This document shows, one piece after another, positions 1-8,734 of a DNA stretch of 64,000 nt. Positions within the stretch are counted from its first letter, which is position 1. Each line of letters opens with the position of its first letter. The notes beneath the pieces are model-generated. The model ran no database searches. It was not told the DNA's origin and saw only the letters and a list, made by a program, of their open reading frames with translations. The position numbers and the translations under genes are program-made. Source of the stretch: Phyllobacterium zundukense (lineage in GTDB: Bacteria > Pseudomonadota > Alphaproteobacteria > Rhizobiales > Rhizobiaceae); assembly GCF_025452195.1 (NCBI RefSeq), contig NZ_CP104971.1:372001-436000 (forward strand), in the 5' to 3' direction.

Positions 1-148
1 GTGCACCGTGTGCGAAATTGATGACGCGCAACAGCCCGAAGATGATGGCGAGGCCGAGGCTGAGCATGGCATAGAATGAGCCATTGATCAGGCCGATCAG
101 CAGCTGACCGAGGAAAGCCTGGACCGGGACGCCGAAGATCATTGTCAT
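1..148 (-). CDS. livH: Branched-chain amino acid ABC transporter permease, LivH type (partial, 5' end only)
   Basis: The reverse strand from 148 reads MTMIFGVPVQAFLGQLLIGL and then a segment ending in INFAHG, the typical N-terminus of LivH permeases of the hydrophobic amino acid transporter family. About 49 codons are present; the rest lies outside the window. The ATG at 148-146 is 2 nt after the livF stop, and a second in-frame ATG at 142 is possible. As the gene following livF it would complete the importer with livF, livG and the binding protein. The family is clear; the substrate is not. Confidence 0.8.
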   Translation of the reverse strand, partial: MTMIFGVPVQAFLGQLLIGLINGSFYAMLSLGLAIIFGLLRVINFAHGA

Positions 149-150
149 GG

Positions 151-855
151 TCAGACTCCCAACGCTTCGTTGAGCATTGTCATGCGATCAGGCAGCTCCC
201 TGACGTGGAAATTGTCGATCACCTTACCGTGGTCGACCACATAAAAACGATCGGCAACTTTGCTGGCAAACCGGAAATTCTGTTCGACGAGAAGGATGGT
301 CATGCCCCGTTGCTTCAGCGTCACCAGTACCTCGCCGATGCGCTGAACGATGACCGGGGCAAGGCCCTCGGTGGGTTCGTCTAGAAGAAGAAGCTTGACG
401 CCGGTGCGCAGAATCCGGGCAATCGCCAGCATCTGCTGTTCACCGCCGGAAAGTTTGGTGCCGGGACTGTTGCGCCGCTCCTTGAGGTTCGGGAAAAGTT
501 CGTAAATTTCGGCAATCGACATGCCGCCCTTGGCCACGATAGGCGGAAGATTGAGATTTTCATCAACCGACAGGGTAGCGAAGATGCCGCGTTCTTCCGG
601 CACGAAACCGATGCCGGTATGAGCGGTGCGATGCAGCGGCACGCGCATCATGTCTTTGCCGTCAAATGTGATAGTGCCTGTGCGTTTGCGGATAATGCCC
701 ATGATGGAGCGCAGGGTTGTGGTCTTGCCAACACCATTGCGACCGAGCAAGGTCACCGTCTCGCCCTGGTGGATGTCGAGGTTGACGCCGTGCAAGGCGT
801 GGCCTTCGCCATACCAGGCATGGAGGTCACGGACGGAAAGCAGGGGCTTACTCAT
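151..855 (-). CDS. livF: Branched-chain amino acid-type ABC transporter ATP-binding protein LivF
   Basis: A 234-residue cytoplasmic ATPase of the hydrophobic amino acid transporter family, about the normal LivF length. Visible motifs are Walker A GRNGVGKTT (residues 38-46), signature LSGGEQ (135-140) and Walker B LLLLDEPTEG (about 155-164). It would pair with LivG to drive import through the LivH/LivM permeases. The ATG overlaps the end of livG by 8 nt, so translation is probably coupled. LivF and LivG are told apart by length and by the EERGIF segment typical of LivF. The true substrate could be another amino acid, urea or an amide. Confidence 0.88.
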   Translation of the reverse strand: MSKPLLSVRDLHAWYGEGHALHGVNLDIHQGETVTLLGRNGVGKTTTLRSIMGIIRKRTGTITFDGKDMMRVPLHRTAHTGIGFVPEERGIFATLSVDENLNLPPIVAKGGMSIAEIYELFPNLKERRNSPGTKLSGGEQQMLAIARILRTGVKLLLLDEPTEGLAPVIVQRIGEVLVTLKQRGMTILLVEQNFRFASKVADRFYVVDHGKVIDNFHVRELPDRMTMLNEALGV

Positions 856-1669
856 GTTCTGTCCCCATATAGGCTACGCGCACGCGCTCGTCCTGGCTGA
901 CCGTCAGGTAATCGCCGGAGGTAAGAATTTCGCCGCGCTGAAGCACGGTAACCTGATCACAGAGATCGGCGACAACCTTCAGATTGTGCTCCACCATGAG
1001 GATGGCACGGTCCTTTGCGACCTCGCGGATGATATCGGAAACGATGTGCACGTCTTCGTGACCCATGCCGGCCATCGGCTCATCAAGCAGCAGCACTTTT
1101 GGATCGAGCGCAAGCGTAGTGGCGATCTCCAGTACGCGCTTACGGCCATAGGACAGGTCGGCGGCAAGTTTATTGCGCGCGTCCTGCAGCCCGACCGCTT
1201 CGATCAATTCCATCGCCCGTTGGTTCAACCGGTCCAGCGCCTGCATAGGCAGCCAGAACTGGGTGGATAGACCGCCGGGACGCTGCAGGGCTACGCGGAC
1301 ATTGTCGAGGACGGTAAGATGCGGAAATACCGCGGAAATCTGGAATGAACGGACCAGACCCATGCGCGCTACCTTAGCAGGATCGGTTCTGGTTATGTCA
1401 TGATCGAGCAGCGTGATCGTCCCGCTCGTTGGCTGTAGAAATTTGGTGAGAAGGTTGAAGACCGTGGTTTTGCCCGCACCATTCGGCCCGATCAGCGCGT
1501 GCACCCTGGCGTGATGCACGTCAAGATCGACATTGTTGACGGCAACGAAACCGCCAAAATCACGACGCAGGCCACGGGCCGACAACACCACCCGCGAATC
1601 TTGACCTCCGGAGGCGCCGGGAGAGGATTGTCCTCCCCCGAACGCTGTGTCGTTCAGCGAAGCAGTCAT
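848..1669 (-). CDS. livG: Branched-chain amino acid-type ABC transporter ATP-binding protein LivG
   Basis: A 273-residue ABC ATPase with Walker A GPNGAGKTT (residues 61-69), an atypical signature LSYGRKR, Walker B LLLDEPMAGM and switch histidine in VEHNL, all characteristic of LivG. The first 27 or so residues are Gly/Ser-rich and precede the ATPase fold, so a later start is possible. Its ATG shares one base with the stop of the upstream binding-protein gene (TAATG), so the two are translationally coupled. It forms the second half of the ATPase pair with LivF. Confidence 0.88.
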   Translation of the reverse strand: MTASLNDTAFGGGQSSPGASGGQDSRVVLSARGLRRDFGGFVAVNNVDLDVHHARVHALIGPNGAGKTTVFNLLTKFLQPTSGTITLLDHDITRTDPAKVARMGLVRSFQISAVFPHLTVLDNVRVALQRPGGLSTQFWLPMQALDRLNQRAMELIEAVGLQDARNKLAADLSYGRKRVLEIATTLALDPKVLLLDEPMAGMGHEDVHIVSDIIREVAKDRAILMVEHNLKVVADLCDQVTVLQRGEILTSGDYLTVSQDERVRVAYMGTEHE

Positions 1670-2874
1670 TATTTAACCAGTGGGCAGCCGCTTTCGGCCG
1701 GCTTGATATAAGCTTCGTCACCCGGAACCGTGGCGAGAACCTTGTAGTAGTCCCAAGGTGCTTTGCTTTCATCCGGCTTCTTGACTTCCATCAGATAGAC
1801 GTCGCTGATCAGACGGCCATTGGGGCCGACCTTTGCACCGCGTCCAAAAACGTCGTCGACCGGCATTTCGTGCATCGCTGCCGCGACTTTTTCGGTGTCG
1901 TCCGTTCCAGCCTTTTGGATGGCCTTCAGATACTGCGTAACGCCGGAATATGTCGCCGCCTGAATCATGTTCGGCATGCGGCCGGTGCGCTTGAAGTACT
2001 TCTGGCCGAACTCACGCGATTGATCGTCGCGATCCCAATAGAAGCTTTCGGTGAGGGTCAGCCCTTGCGCCGCCTCAAGGCCGAGACCATTCACCTCGGA
2101 AAGGGTGAACAGTAGCGCTGCGAGGCGCTGACCGCCTGAGACGATACCGAATTCAGCGGCCTGCTTGATGGCGTTGGCGGTATCGAGCCCGGCGTTGGCG
2201 AGACCAATGACCTTGGCACCGGATGACTGAGCCTGCAGCAGGAATGAGGAATAATCCGTCGTCGCGAGTGGATGACGTACGGAGCCGACGACCTTACCAC
2301 CCTTGGAGGTGACGAATTTGGCAGTTTGCTCCTCCAGTGAATAGCCGAACGCATAATCCGCAGTAAGGAAGAACCAGCTGTCGCCACCCTGCGAGACTAA
2401 AGCGCCGCCGGTACCGACGGCAAGCGCATGGGTGTCATACGCCCAATGGAAACCATAAGGCGAGCATTGCTTGCCTGTCAGCTCCGTCGTGGCCGCGCCA
2501 GTCACGAGGTCGATCTTCTTTTTCTCTTTGGAAATGCCCTGAACGGCAAGCGCCACCGAGGAAGTCGTCAGTTCCATGATGGAGTCGACCTGTTCCGTGT
2601 CGTACCACTGGCGGGCGATATTGGAGGCGATGTCCGGTTTGTTCTGGTGATCGGCTGTGATGATTTCAATGGGCGCATCAAGCACCTTGCCGCCGAAATC
2701 TTCGGCCGCCATCTTTGCCGCTTCGTAAGACCACTTGCCGCCAAAGTCCGCATATACACCAGACTGATCGTTCAGGATGCCGATCTTGACCTTGCCATCG
2801 GAAATCTCGGCGCTTGCTGCAGGAATGACCGTGGCTGCCATGAGGGCAGCAGTTGCAATTGCTAGTAACTTCAT
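1669..2874 (-). CDS. Periplasmic substrate-binding protein, branched-chain amino acid/amide family
   Basis: A 401-residue protein with a Sec signal peptide (about residues 1-22, MKLLAIATAALMAATVIPAASA) followed by a mature start KVKIGILNDQSGVYADFGG, as in the Peripla_BP_6 family. It would capture the substrate and hand it to the LivHMFG importer. It is the first gene of the operon, with a strong ribosome site (GGGAGGAG) about 6 nt before ATG. Family members bind leucine, urea, short amides or aromatic acids; the sequence alone does not tell which. The divergent LysR gene at 3180 may regulate it. Confidence 0.85.
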   Translation of the reverse strand: MKLLAIATAALMAATVIPAASAEISDGKVKIGILNDQSGVYADFGGKWSYEAAKMAAEDFGGKVLDAPIEIITADHQNKPDIASNIARQWYDTEQVDSIMELTTSSVALAVQGISKEKKKIDLVTGAATTELTGKQCSPYGFHWAYDTHALAVGTGGALVSQGGDSWFFLTADYAFGYSLEEQTAKFVTSKGGKVVGSVRHPLATTDYSSFLLQAQSSGAKVIGLANAGLDTANAIKQAAEFGIVSGGQRLAALLFTLSEVNGLGLEAAQGLTLTESFYWDRDDQSREFGQKYFKRTGRMPNMIQAATYSGVTQYLKAIQKAGTDDTEKVAAAMHEMPVDDVFGRGAKVGPNGRLISDVYLMEVKKPDESKAPWDYYKVLATVPGDEAYIKPAESGCPLVK

Positions 2875-3106
2875 TCGTATCTCCTCCCAAAGAACGACCG
2901 CTCACAGGATCATCGTATGATGGCTGTCGCGGACGGAACGGTTCAAATTGAAATCGTCAACAGAGATGCCGCGGATCCCGCCCGCATCCCGCTAGTTGTC
3001 TATCCTCCTCAATCCAGCTTTTGGTTTTCCAAGCCGGACAATATTCACCCCTATGATTGCGCTGTTTCTTCCGACCGGCAACCATGATGTCCAAAAAACT
3101 CTAACA

Positions 3107-3162
3107 TTGACAAATAGGTACACAAACACCTATTTTTGCACACAATAAGTACAAAAATGTAC
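3107..3162 (+). promoter_or_regulatory. Promoter and two palindromes in the 305-nt binding-protein/lysR divergent region
   Basis: The gap 2875-3179 holds no gene. A perfect inverted repeat AAATAGGT-N8-ACCTATTT lies at 3112-3135 and a second, GTACA-AAAA-TGTAC, at 3149-3162. A TTGACA hexamer at 3107-3112, with TATTTT 18 nt further on (3131-3136), could be the promoter of the downstream LysR gene, so the first repeat would cover that promoter. This arrangement fits autoregulation, which is usual for LysR genes; the assignment of this regulator to these repeats is inferred. Confidence 0.5.
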
Positions 3163-3179
3163 AAAGCTGAAAGAGGGCG

Positions 3180-4091
3180 ATGCGGCAGTTTACCTGGGAC
3201 GATCTGCAATATTTTCTCGCGGTTGCGCGTACCGGACAATTGACCACTGCAGCGCGAAGGCTGCGCACCAATCATGTCACTGTTTCAAGGCGGATCGACC
3301 GGCTGGAAGAAGCATTGTCGGCACGGCTGTTCGAGCGCAATCCGCGTGGTTATATCCTGACGGCACTCGGCGAAAAGCTGATCGAGTCTGCCGAAATAGT
3401 GGAGCGCGAGGCCGACCGATTCCAGAACGAGGCTTCCGGGGGAACGATTTCTCTCAGTGGCGTCGTCCGCCTCAGCATCTTGGAAGGTTTTGCCAATTTC
3501 TTTTTGGCTGACCGGCTGCCGCTGATGGCGCAGTCTTATCCAAGTCTCTCCATTGAAATGGTGACGATCCAGCAGATCGTGTCGCTATCGCGGCGCGAGG
3601 CGGATTTGTCGATAACGCTGCACGCAACACGGACGGGCCCGTACCATCAGGAAAAGCTGATGCCCTACCGCCTGTTCATCTATGGATCGAAGGACTACCT
3701 CTCCCGTCATCCGGAGATCAAGCAGCAGTCAGACCTCTCCAATCACCAGTTCATTGGCTATATCGAAGACATGATCTTCACGCCGGGCCTCGATTACATG
3801 CGCGAGATCTTGCCGGGGTTGCGCCCGTCATACCAGAGTTCCAGCATCTTTGCGCAGCTCAGCGCGACACGATCAGGTTTCGGACTGTGCATCCTGCCCT
3901 ACTACATCGCCTGCAAATATCCCGAGTTAGTGCCGGTCATGCCGAGGCAGCTGCATCTCAACCGGGATTATTGGCTGATTTGCCACGAGGATATCGTCAG
4001 CACGCCGCGCATCCGGGTCTTGAGTAACTTCATCAGATCAGAACTCGAGAACCAGGCTGCGATCTTTGGCGGCCAGCCGCTTCTTGCCTGA
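3180..4091 (+). CDS. LysR family transcriptional regulator
   Basis: 303 residues. The N-terminal winged HTH (about residues 5-62; FLAVARTGQLTTAARRLRTN, then HVTVSRRIDRLE) is followed by a LysR substrate-binding domain. An AGAGGG ribosome site lies just before ATG. It is divergent from the livF-type operon and convergent with the FAD oxidoreductase gene, with no base between the two stop codons. It may control either neighbour. The palindromes at 3112-3162 are the best candidate operators. Confidence 0.85.
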   Translation: MRQFTWDDLQYFLAVARTGQLTTAARRLRTNHVTVSRRIDRLEEALSARLFERNPRGYILTALGEKLIESAEIVEREADRFQNEASGGTISLSGVVRLSILEGFANFFLADRLPLMAQSYPSLSIEMVTIQQIVSLSRREADLSITLHATRTGPYHQEKLMPYRLFIYGSKDYLSRHPEIKQQSDLSNHQFIGYIEDMIFTPGLDYMREILPGLRPSYQSSSIFAQLSATRSGFGLCILPYYIACKYPELVPVMPRQLHLNRDYWLICHEDIVSTPRIRVLSNFIRSELENQAAIFGGQPLLA

Positions 4092-5204
4092 TCAGTCGAA
4101 ACGGGCGGGCGATAGTTTTGCGAGGAGCGGCTCGACGGCTCTTTCGGGATCTTGTCTCCCGATGAGTGCTGCGGAAAGTGCCGAAAGGGCAGGGGAGGTC
4201 TGAATCCCGTAGCCGCCTTGACCCGCCAGCCAGAAGAAACCATCCACCTTGCTGTCGAATCCCGCTACCGGTGTCCGGTCGGGGGCAAACGTGCGCAAAC
4301 CCGCCCAGCTGCTCTCGACACGGGTGACTGGTATGGTAACGGCTTGTTCGAAACGATAGAGGCCTTCGGCGAGTATCACGTCATCGACGAAGGCGTCATG
4401 TGGCTCGACAGGTGTCTCGTCGCAGGGTGAAACGAACATTCGTCCCCCATCCGGCTTCATATACCACGCTTCATTGACGTCATCGACGAGCGGCCAGCCT
4501 CTGGTGTCCTGTCCATCCGGAGCTGGCAAGACTGCAATGGACCGTCGCATCGGCGTGAGGCCAAGCGGACGAGCGCCGAAAAGTCCAGCAGTGACATCTG
4601 CCCAGGCACCCGACGCATTGACCACGGTTTTGGCCCGGAACGTGCGGTCGCCCGTATCAACCTGCCATTCACCTGCAATACGCTTAGCGCCAACAACTTC
4701 GCATTTTGTATAAAGTTCAACCCCGAGCGCCGTTGCCTTCCGCAGCCAGCCCTGGTGCAAAGCATTGACATCGATGTCCCAGGCGTCCGCTTGGTAGCAT
4801 GCTGCGTTGATATGATCGCGATTAAGAATCGGAACCATGGCAATCGCACGATCGATATCAATTGTCTCTACTCCAACGCTATTGCGGACAAAGTCTTCGC
4901 AAGCCTCAACGCCATCTTCGCCTGCGACCGTCAGCGAACCCCGCGGGTTCAGCAGCGGATCAGGAAAGAGGCCGACGTCGCGCTGTTGGAAAAGCGGCGC
5001 GCTGGCCTGGTTCAATCCACGAACAACATCGTTGCCGTAATTGGGAAGGAAGATGGCGGCAGAGCGTCCCGTCGAGTGATATCCAGGCTGGGTTTCACGT
5101 TCGAGAATCACCACTCTATGTCTGTCGCCCAATGCGGCTGCGACGCCTACGCCGGCGATACCCGCGCCAATCACAAGGACATCAGTTTCGATTATTTCGG
5201 TCAT
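4092..5204 (-). CDS. FAD-dependent oxidoreductase, DAO family (glycine/D-amino acid/amine oxidase type)
   Basis: 370 residues. A Rossmann dinucleotide-binding motif GAGIAG (residues 13-18) followed by ILERE fits the DAO fold, and STGRSAAIF matches the second FAD contact seen in ThiO/DadA/sarcosine oxidase-like proteins. It should oxidise an amino or amine group, but the substrate cannot be read from sequence. It is the last gene of a tightly overlapping operon (ATG overlaps the amidase stop by 4 nt) that also encodes a polyamine-type importer. The product of import is therefore probably its substrate or a precursor. Confidence 0.8.
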   Translation of the reverse strand: MTEIIETDVLVIGAGIAGVGVAAALGDRHRVVILERETQPGYHSTGRSAAIFLPNYGNDVVRGLNQASAPLFQQRDVGLFPDPLLNPRGSLTVAGEDGVEACEDFVRNSVGVETIDIDRAIAMVPILNRDHINAACYQADAWDIDVNALHQGWLRKATALGVELYTKCEVVGAKRIAGEWQVDTGDRTFRAKTVVNASGAWADVTAGLFGARPLGLTPMRRSIAVLPAPDGQDTRGWPLVDDVNEAWYMKPDGGRMFVSPCDETPVEPHDAFVDDVILAEGLYRFEQAVTIPVTRVESSWAGLRTFAPDRTPVAGFDSKVDGFFWLAGQGGYGIQTSPALSALSAALIGRQDPERAVEPLLAKLSPARFD

Positions 5205-5980
5205 ACTGAACCCCGGTCCTTGAGGTAAGGATTGCCGGCGATGGACGCGGCGAAGGCGCCAGGATCGATCTCCGCAAAGATCAACTGTTCCGTGTCATCG
5301 GTGCAGGCTGCGATCAGACTGCCATCGGGCGCGGCAATTCGTGAGTTGCCGGCAAAGGTAAACCGTTCATCAGCACCGGCATGGTTGATGTAGGCGACAA
5401 AAATCTGGTTCTCGAACGCGCGAGTCTGAATCATGTGGTTGGCGATAAACGTTCCGGATGGGCCGGCAGGGAGAGCTGTCGGCACCAGCACGCCCTCAAC
5501 TCCGGCAAGGGCGAGCCGGCGGACGTTCTCGGGGAATTCCACATCGTAACAGATCAGCATGCCGAGCCTCAGACCGCCCAGTTCGACAATACAATTAACG
5601 GGCGTTTCCGGCTTGAAGAACGATCGCTCATAATCGCCGTAAAGATGCGATTTGCGATAGATCGCAGGTGTGGCGTGGCCATTTACAAATGCGGCGCTGT
5701 TGTAAATATCCGCTCCATCGCGCTCCGCAAACCCCGCAACAATGGCGATACTATTCGCCGACGAAATGGCCTGCAACGCCTTGATCTGATCGCCATTCGC
5801 CGTTTCCGCCAATGCGGTGATTGCCTCTCCCGCGCCATAACCCGTGATGCAAAGTTCTGGCGCAATCAAAAGCTCAGCGGCGCCTCCAGCTGCTTCAACA
5901 GCCGCTCGTTCGATGCGCCCAAGATTGGCTTGCACGTCACCGGAGACCGAATGCATTTGCAGAGCTGCCACACGCATCAT
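5201..5980 (-). CDS. Carbon-nitrogen hydrolase, DavA-like amidase
   Basis: 259 residues of the nitrilase superfamily with the full Glu-Lys-Cys triad: E42 in PEL, K110 in YRKSHLYG and C144 in LICYDVEFPE. Around these residues the protein resembles, from memory, Pseudomonas DavA (5-aminopentanamidase of lysine degradation): YNS, then YRKxHL, then CYDxEFPENxRRLAL. The likely reaction is amide to acid plus ammonia. It overlaps both neighbours by 4 nt, linking it to the oxidase and the polyamine-type importer. A different omega-amino or guanidino amide is an equally reasonable substrate. Confidence 0.78.
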   Translation of the reverse strand: MMRVAALQMHSVSGDVQANLGRIERAAVEAAGGAAELLIAPELCITGYGAGEAITALAETANGDQIKALQAISSANSIAIVAGFAERDGADIYNSAAFVNGHATPAIYRKSHLYGDYERSFFKPETPVNCIVELGGLRLGMLICYDVEFPENVRRLALAGVEGVLVPTALPAGPSGTFIANHMIQTRAFENQIFVAYINHAGADERFTFAGNSRIAAPDGSLIAACTDDTEQLIFAEIDPGAFAASIAGNPYLKDRGSV

Positions 5981-6777
5981 GGTTCATCCGATGCCATTGC
6001 GCCGAGCAGCTTGGGCAGGTCGCCGAACTTCGCGACCAAAGAGAAGATGACGGCAGCGGTGAAAACGAAAAGAATGGTCACTGAAGCCATTGTCGGGGTG
6101 TAGCCATAACGCAAAGCGTTGAAAATCTTGATCGGCAGCGTTTCCAGCGTGAAGCCAACGGTCATGTACGCAACGATATATTCGTTGAGCGACAACACGA
6201 AAGCGAATGCATAGCCTGATACGAGATAGGGCAGGATCAGTGGTAGTACGACAGTGCGGAAGATGGTTCTGTCGTTGGCGCCCATCGTGGCCGCGGCCTC
6301 GACAAACGAACGGTCGATGGCGGAGAAGCCGAGGGACAAGGTGACCAATGGCAAGGTAACGAAAAAGATCGCGTGTCCGATGACCGCGGTCCACGGCTGG
6401 CCGTAGAAACCGGTCGTTGCCCAGAAGGTCAGCAGCCCGAGCGCGGTAATGACTGGCGGCAGAGTAAACGGAGCTATCCCAAGTACCTGAAAGATATTCG
6501 CCCACGGCGCGATACGCCGCCAGAGGAACCACGACAGTGGAAGGGCAATCAGGACGGCGAGCGCGGCCGAGGTTGTTGCCAGAACGACCGAGGCGATAAG
6601 CGCGCTGCGCCACTCAGTGTTGGAGAAGATTTCGCCATACCAGCTGAGGGAAAAGCCCTGCGGCGGGAAGGCCAATGTCTGCTTTGCATTGACGGAGACA
6701 CCAGCCACGACGATCAGCGGCAAGCTGAGGAAAAGGCCAATGACCAGGAAGTAAAATCGCTTGAGCCAGCGGATCAT
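5977..6777 (-). CDS. ABC transporter permease, spermidine/putrescine (PotC) type
   Basis: 266 residues from the ATG at 6777 (MIRWLKRFYFLVIGLFLSLP). Several hydrophobic membrane segments are present, and the inner-membrane coupling loop is EAAATMGANDRTIFRTVVLP (EAA motif). A longer upstream reading frame exists, but 6777 is chosen because it gives the ATGA overlap with the preceding permease and begins with a normal permease N-terminus. It forms the membrane channel with the 6774-7628 product. Substrates of this family are polyamines or related cationic or small organic compounds. Confidence 0.82.
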   Translation of the reverse strand: MIRWLKRFYFLVIGLFLSLPLIVVAGVSVNAKQTLAFPPQGFSLSWYGEIFSNTEWRSALIASVVLATTSAALAVLIALPLSWFLWRRIAPWANIFQVLGIAPFTLPPVITALGLLTFWATTGFYGQPWTAVIGHAIFFVTLPLVTLSLGFSAIDRSFVEAAATMGANDRTIFRTVVLPLILPYLVSGYAFAFVLSLNEYIVAYMTVGFTLETLPIKIFNALRYGYTPTMASVTILFVFTAAVIFSLVAKFGDLPKLLGAMASDEP

Positions 6778-7628
6778 GCTTTTTCTCCCTTGCGGCCAAT
6801 CAGCAATGTCAGTGCTACAAGACCGAGCGTCACAAGTACGAGAAATACCGCCATCGCCGCTGCAAACGGCATATTGGATTGATAGATCGCCTGATCGGTG
6901 ATGAGCACTGAAAGCGTCCAATGTTGCGGCCGGCCGAGGATTTGCGGCAACAGGTATGAGCCGAGCGCGAAGATGAAAACCATGATGAGCGTCGCCATGA
7001 TCGTATTGCGCAGTGCGGGCACCAGGACATTGAAAAAGGCACGGATGGGCGAGGAACCAAGTGTTCGCGCCGCCTCCATCAAAGTTGGATCGAGGCGGAC
7101 AATGGCGGGGTACAGAACCAGGATCGTGTAGGGCAGGGCCTGATAGACCATCCCCGTCAGCACAGCGCCGAAGCTCGGGAACAGCGCGACTGGCTGGTCA
7201 AGAAGGCCGATCTTCACAAATAGGTTGCTGAGGCCCGCCGTGCGCGAGAGCAGCGTCGACCAGGCAAACCCAATGATCACCTCGGACAGGGAAAGCACAG
7301 AGAGCAGTCCCACAAGCCAGATCACCTGCAGGCGCCGTGAAAGCCGTGAAAGCAGGTACGTGAAGGGCAGTGCCAGTACGACGCAGCAGATGGCAACGGT
7401 CACCGCAAGCATAAGTGAAAAGCCCAGTACGCCCCCGAAGAATGCGCTGAGGAAGCGCTCATAGTTGGAGAAGACGAATGCGGGAGTATAGAAGCCGCCC
7501 TCCTGCCTCTTAAAGAAGCTGACGGCAATCATCGTGCCAAAAGGCACAACGAAGAAAATGAGCAGCATGCCGGCAGGAAAGAACAGGGGCCCATAATCGG
7601 CGATCGATTGCGGCGGCTCGCGCTTCAT
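6774..7628 (-). CDS. ABC transporter permease, spermidine/putrescine (PotB) type
   Basis: 284 residues with about six membrane segments and the coupling motif EAARTLGSSPIRAFFNVLVP. The N-terminal segment FFPAGMLLIFFVVPFGTMIAVSFF is typical of PotB/H permeases. It overlaps the ATPase gene upstream and the second permease downstream by 4 nt each, so the importer subunits are translated together. It partners with the 5977-6777 product. Confidence 0.82.
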   Translation of the reverse strand: MKREPPQSIADYGPLFFPAGMLLIFFVVPFGTMIAVSFFKRQEGGFYTPAFVFSNYERFLSAFFGGVLGFSLMLAVTVAICCVVLALPFTYLLSRLSRRLQVIWLVGLLSVLSLSEVIIGFAWSTLLSRTAGLSNLFVKIGLLDQPVALFPSFGAVLTGMVYQALPYTILVLYPAIVRLDPTLMEAARTLGSSPIRAFFNVLVPALRNTIMATLIMVFIFALGSYLLPQILGRPQHWTLSVLITDQAIYQSNMPFAAAMAVFLVLVTLGLVALTLLIGRKGEKA

Positions 7629-8662
7629 TGTTTCAGCACCACGCAGACATCAGGGGACAGAACGATGCCGACGGCTTGGCCCGCAGTGACCTCGGGCCGT
7701 TCGCGCGGGGTCGATACAGCAACGATTTGCTGGCCGCCCGCTTCGACAAAGGTTTCAATGGTGCCGCCGAGATCGCGGACGAAAGTAACAGTTCCGTCGA
7801 TGGCGCCGTTGCCAGGTGCTGTCAGGTGGACGTCTTCGGGGCGCACCGAAATCGTGGCTTTCTGTGCGCCGGCGGGGAGCGCAAGACCGGTTACCCGCTG
7901 CCCGAATATTGTTGCAGCTCCTGAACTGTCTGCTTTGGTTTCGATCAGGTTGGTCGAGCCGATGAAATCCGCAACGAAGGTGTCGGCCGGCTTTCGATAG
8001 ATTTCAATTGGCGGGGCCGCTTGCCTGATATGTCCGCCATTCATGACCACGACCGTATCGGCCATGGTCATCGCCTCGCGCTGGTCGTGGGTGACGACGA
8101 TGGTTGTGATCCCGAGCTTTTGCTGGAGCTGGCGTAGTTCCACTTGCATGGCTTCGCGCAGTTTCGCATCAAGGGCCGACAGTGGCTCGTCGAGCAGGAA
8201 TATCTTTGGCGACAGCGCCAGAGCCCGGGCGATAGCTACGCGTTGACGCTGACCACCGGATAGCTTCGACACCGGCCGGTCACCATAGCCGGGCAAATGG
8301 ATGAGGGTGAGCAATTCATCGACGCGTTTTTTTTGCTCTTCGCGAGCTGCGCCGCGAATGCGCAGCGGATAAGCGATGTTCTCGCCGACACTCAGATGCG
8401 GAAATAGCGCCAGCGATTGAAACACCATCCCAAGGTTCCGCCTGTGCGTCGGGACGTCCGTAATGTCGGCTCCGTCAAGGAGAATGGTACCGTTCGTGGG
8501 GTCTTCAAGTCCGGCAATTATGCGCAACAGCGTGGTCTTGCCGCAACCGGATGGACCAAGCAGGCAGACAAAGGTGCCGTGCGGCACCGACAGATGCACA
8601 TTGTCGACCGCGGTAAATGTCCCAAATTGCTTGCTGACGTTGTTCAAAACCAGTCCGGACAT
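7625..8662 (-). CDS. ABC transporter ATP-binding protein, PotA/FbpC type
   Basis: 345 residues from ATG 8662 (MSGLVLNNVSK). Walker A is GPSGCGKTT (residues 36-44), the signature is LSGGQRQ (134-140), Walker B is IFLLDEPLSALD, and a C-terminal TOBE-like regulatory domain contains ISVRPEDV. A GGGGGA ribosome site 5 nt upstream supports this start over the longer frame beginning at 8713. It energises the permease pair downstream. It might also serve the ATPase-less importer encoded just upstream (9898-12014), although the two belong to different families. Confidence 0.85.
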   Translation of the reverse strand: MSGLVLNNVSKQFGTFTAVDNVHLSVPHGTFVCLLGPSGCGKTTLLRIIAGLEDPTNGTILLDGADITDVPTHRRNLGMVFQSLALFPHLSVGENIAYPLRIRGAAREEQKKRVDELLTLIHLPGYGDRPVSKLSGGQRQRVAIARALALSPKIFLLDEPLSALDAKLREAMQVELRQLQQKLGITTIVVTHDQREAMTMADTVVVMNGGHIRQAAPPIEIYRKPADTFVADFIGSTNLIETKADSSGAATIFGQRVTGLALPAGAQKATISVRPEDVHLTAPGNGAIDGTVTFVRDLGGTIETFVEAGGQQIVAVSTPRERPEVTAGQAVGIVLSPDVCVVLKQ

Positions 8663-8691
8663 ACGTCCCCCGTATCTTAGGTGCTTTGTGC

Positions 8692-8721
8692 CCCACCCTT
8701 CGCGGCAAAGCAAAGGGTGGG
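8692..8721 (-). terminator. Hairpin between binding-protein and ATPase genes
   Basis: CCCACCCTT (8692-8700) and AAGGGTGGG (8713-8721) form a perfect 9-bp stem with a 12-nt loop, 13 nt after the binding-protein stop. No U-run follows, so it is more likely a 3'-end stabiliser or partial attenuator that raises binding-protein mRNA over the downstream genes than a full stop. Confidence 0.55.
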
Positions 8722-8734
8722 CTTGCGCCGAATG

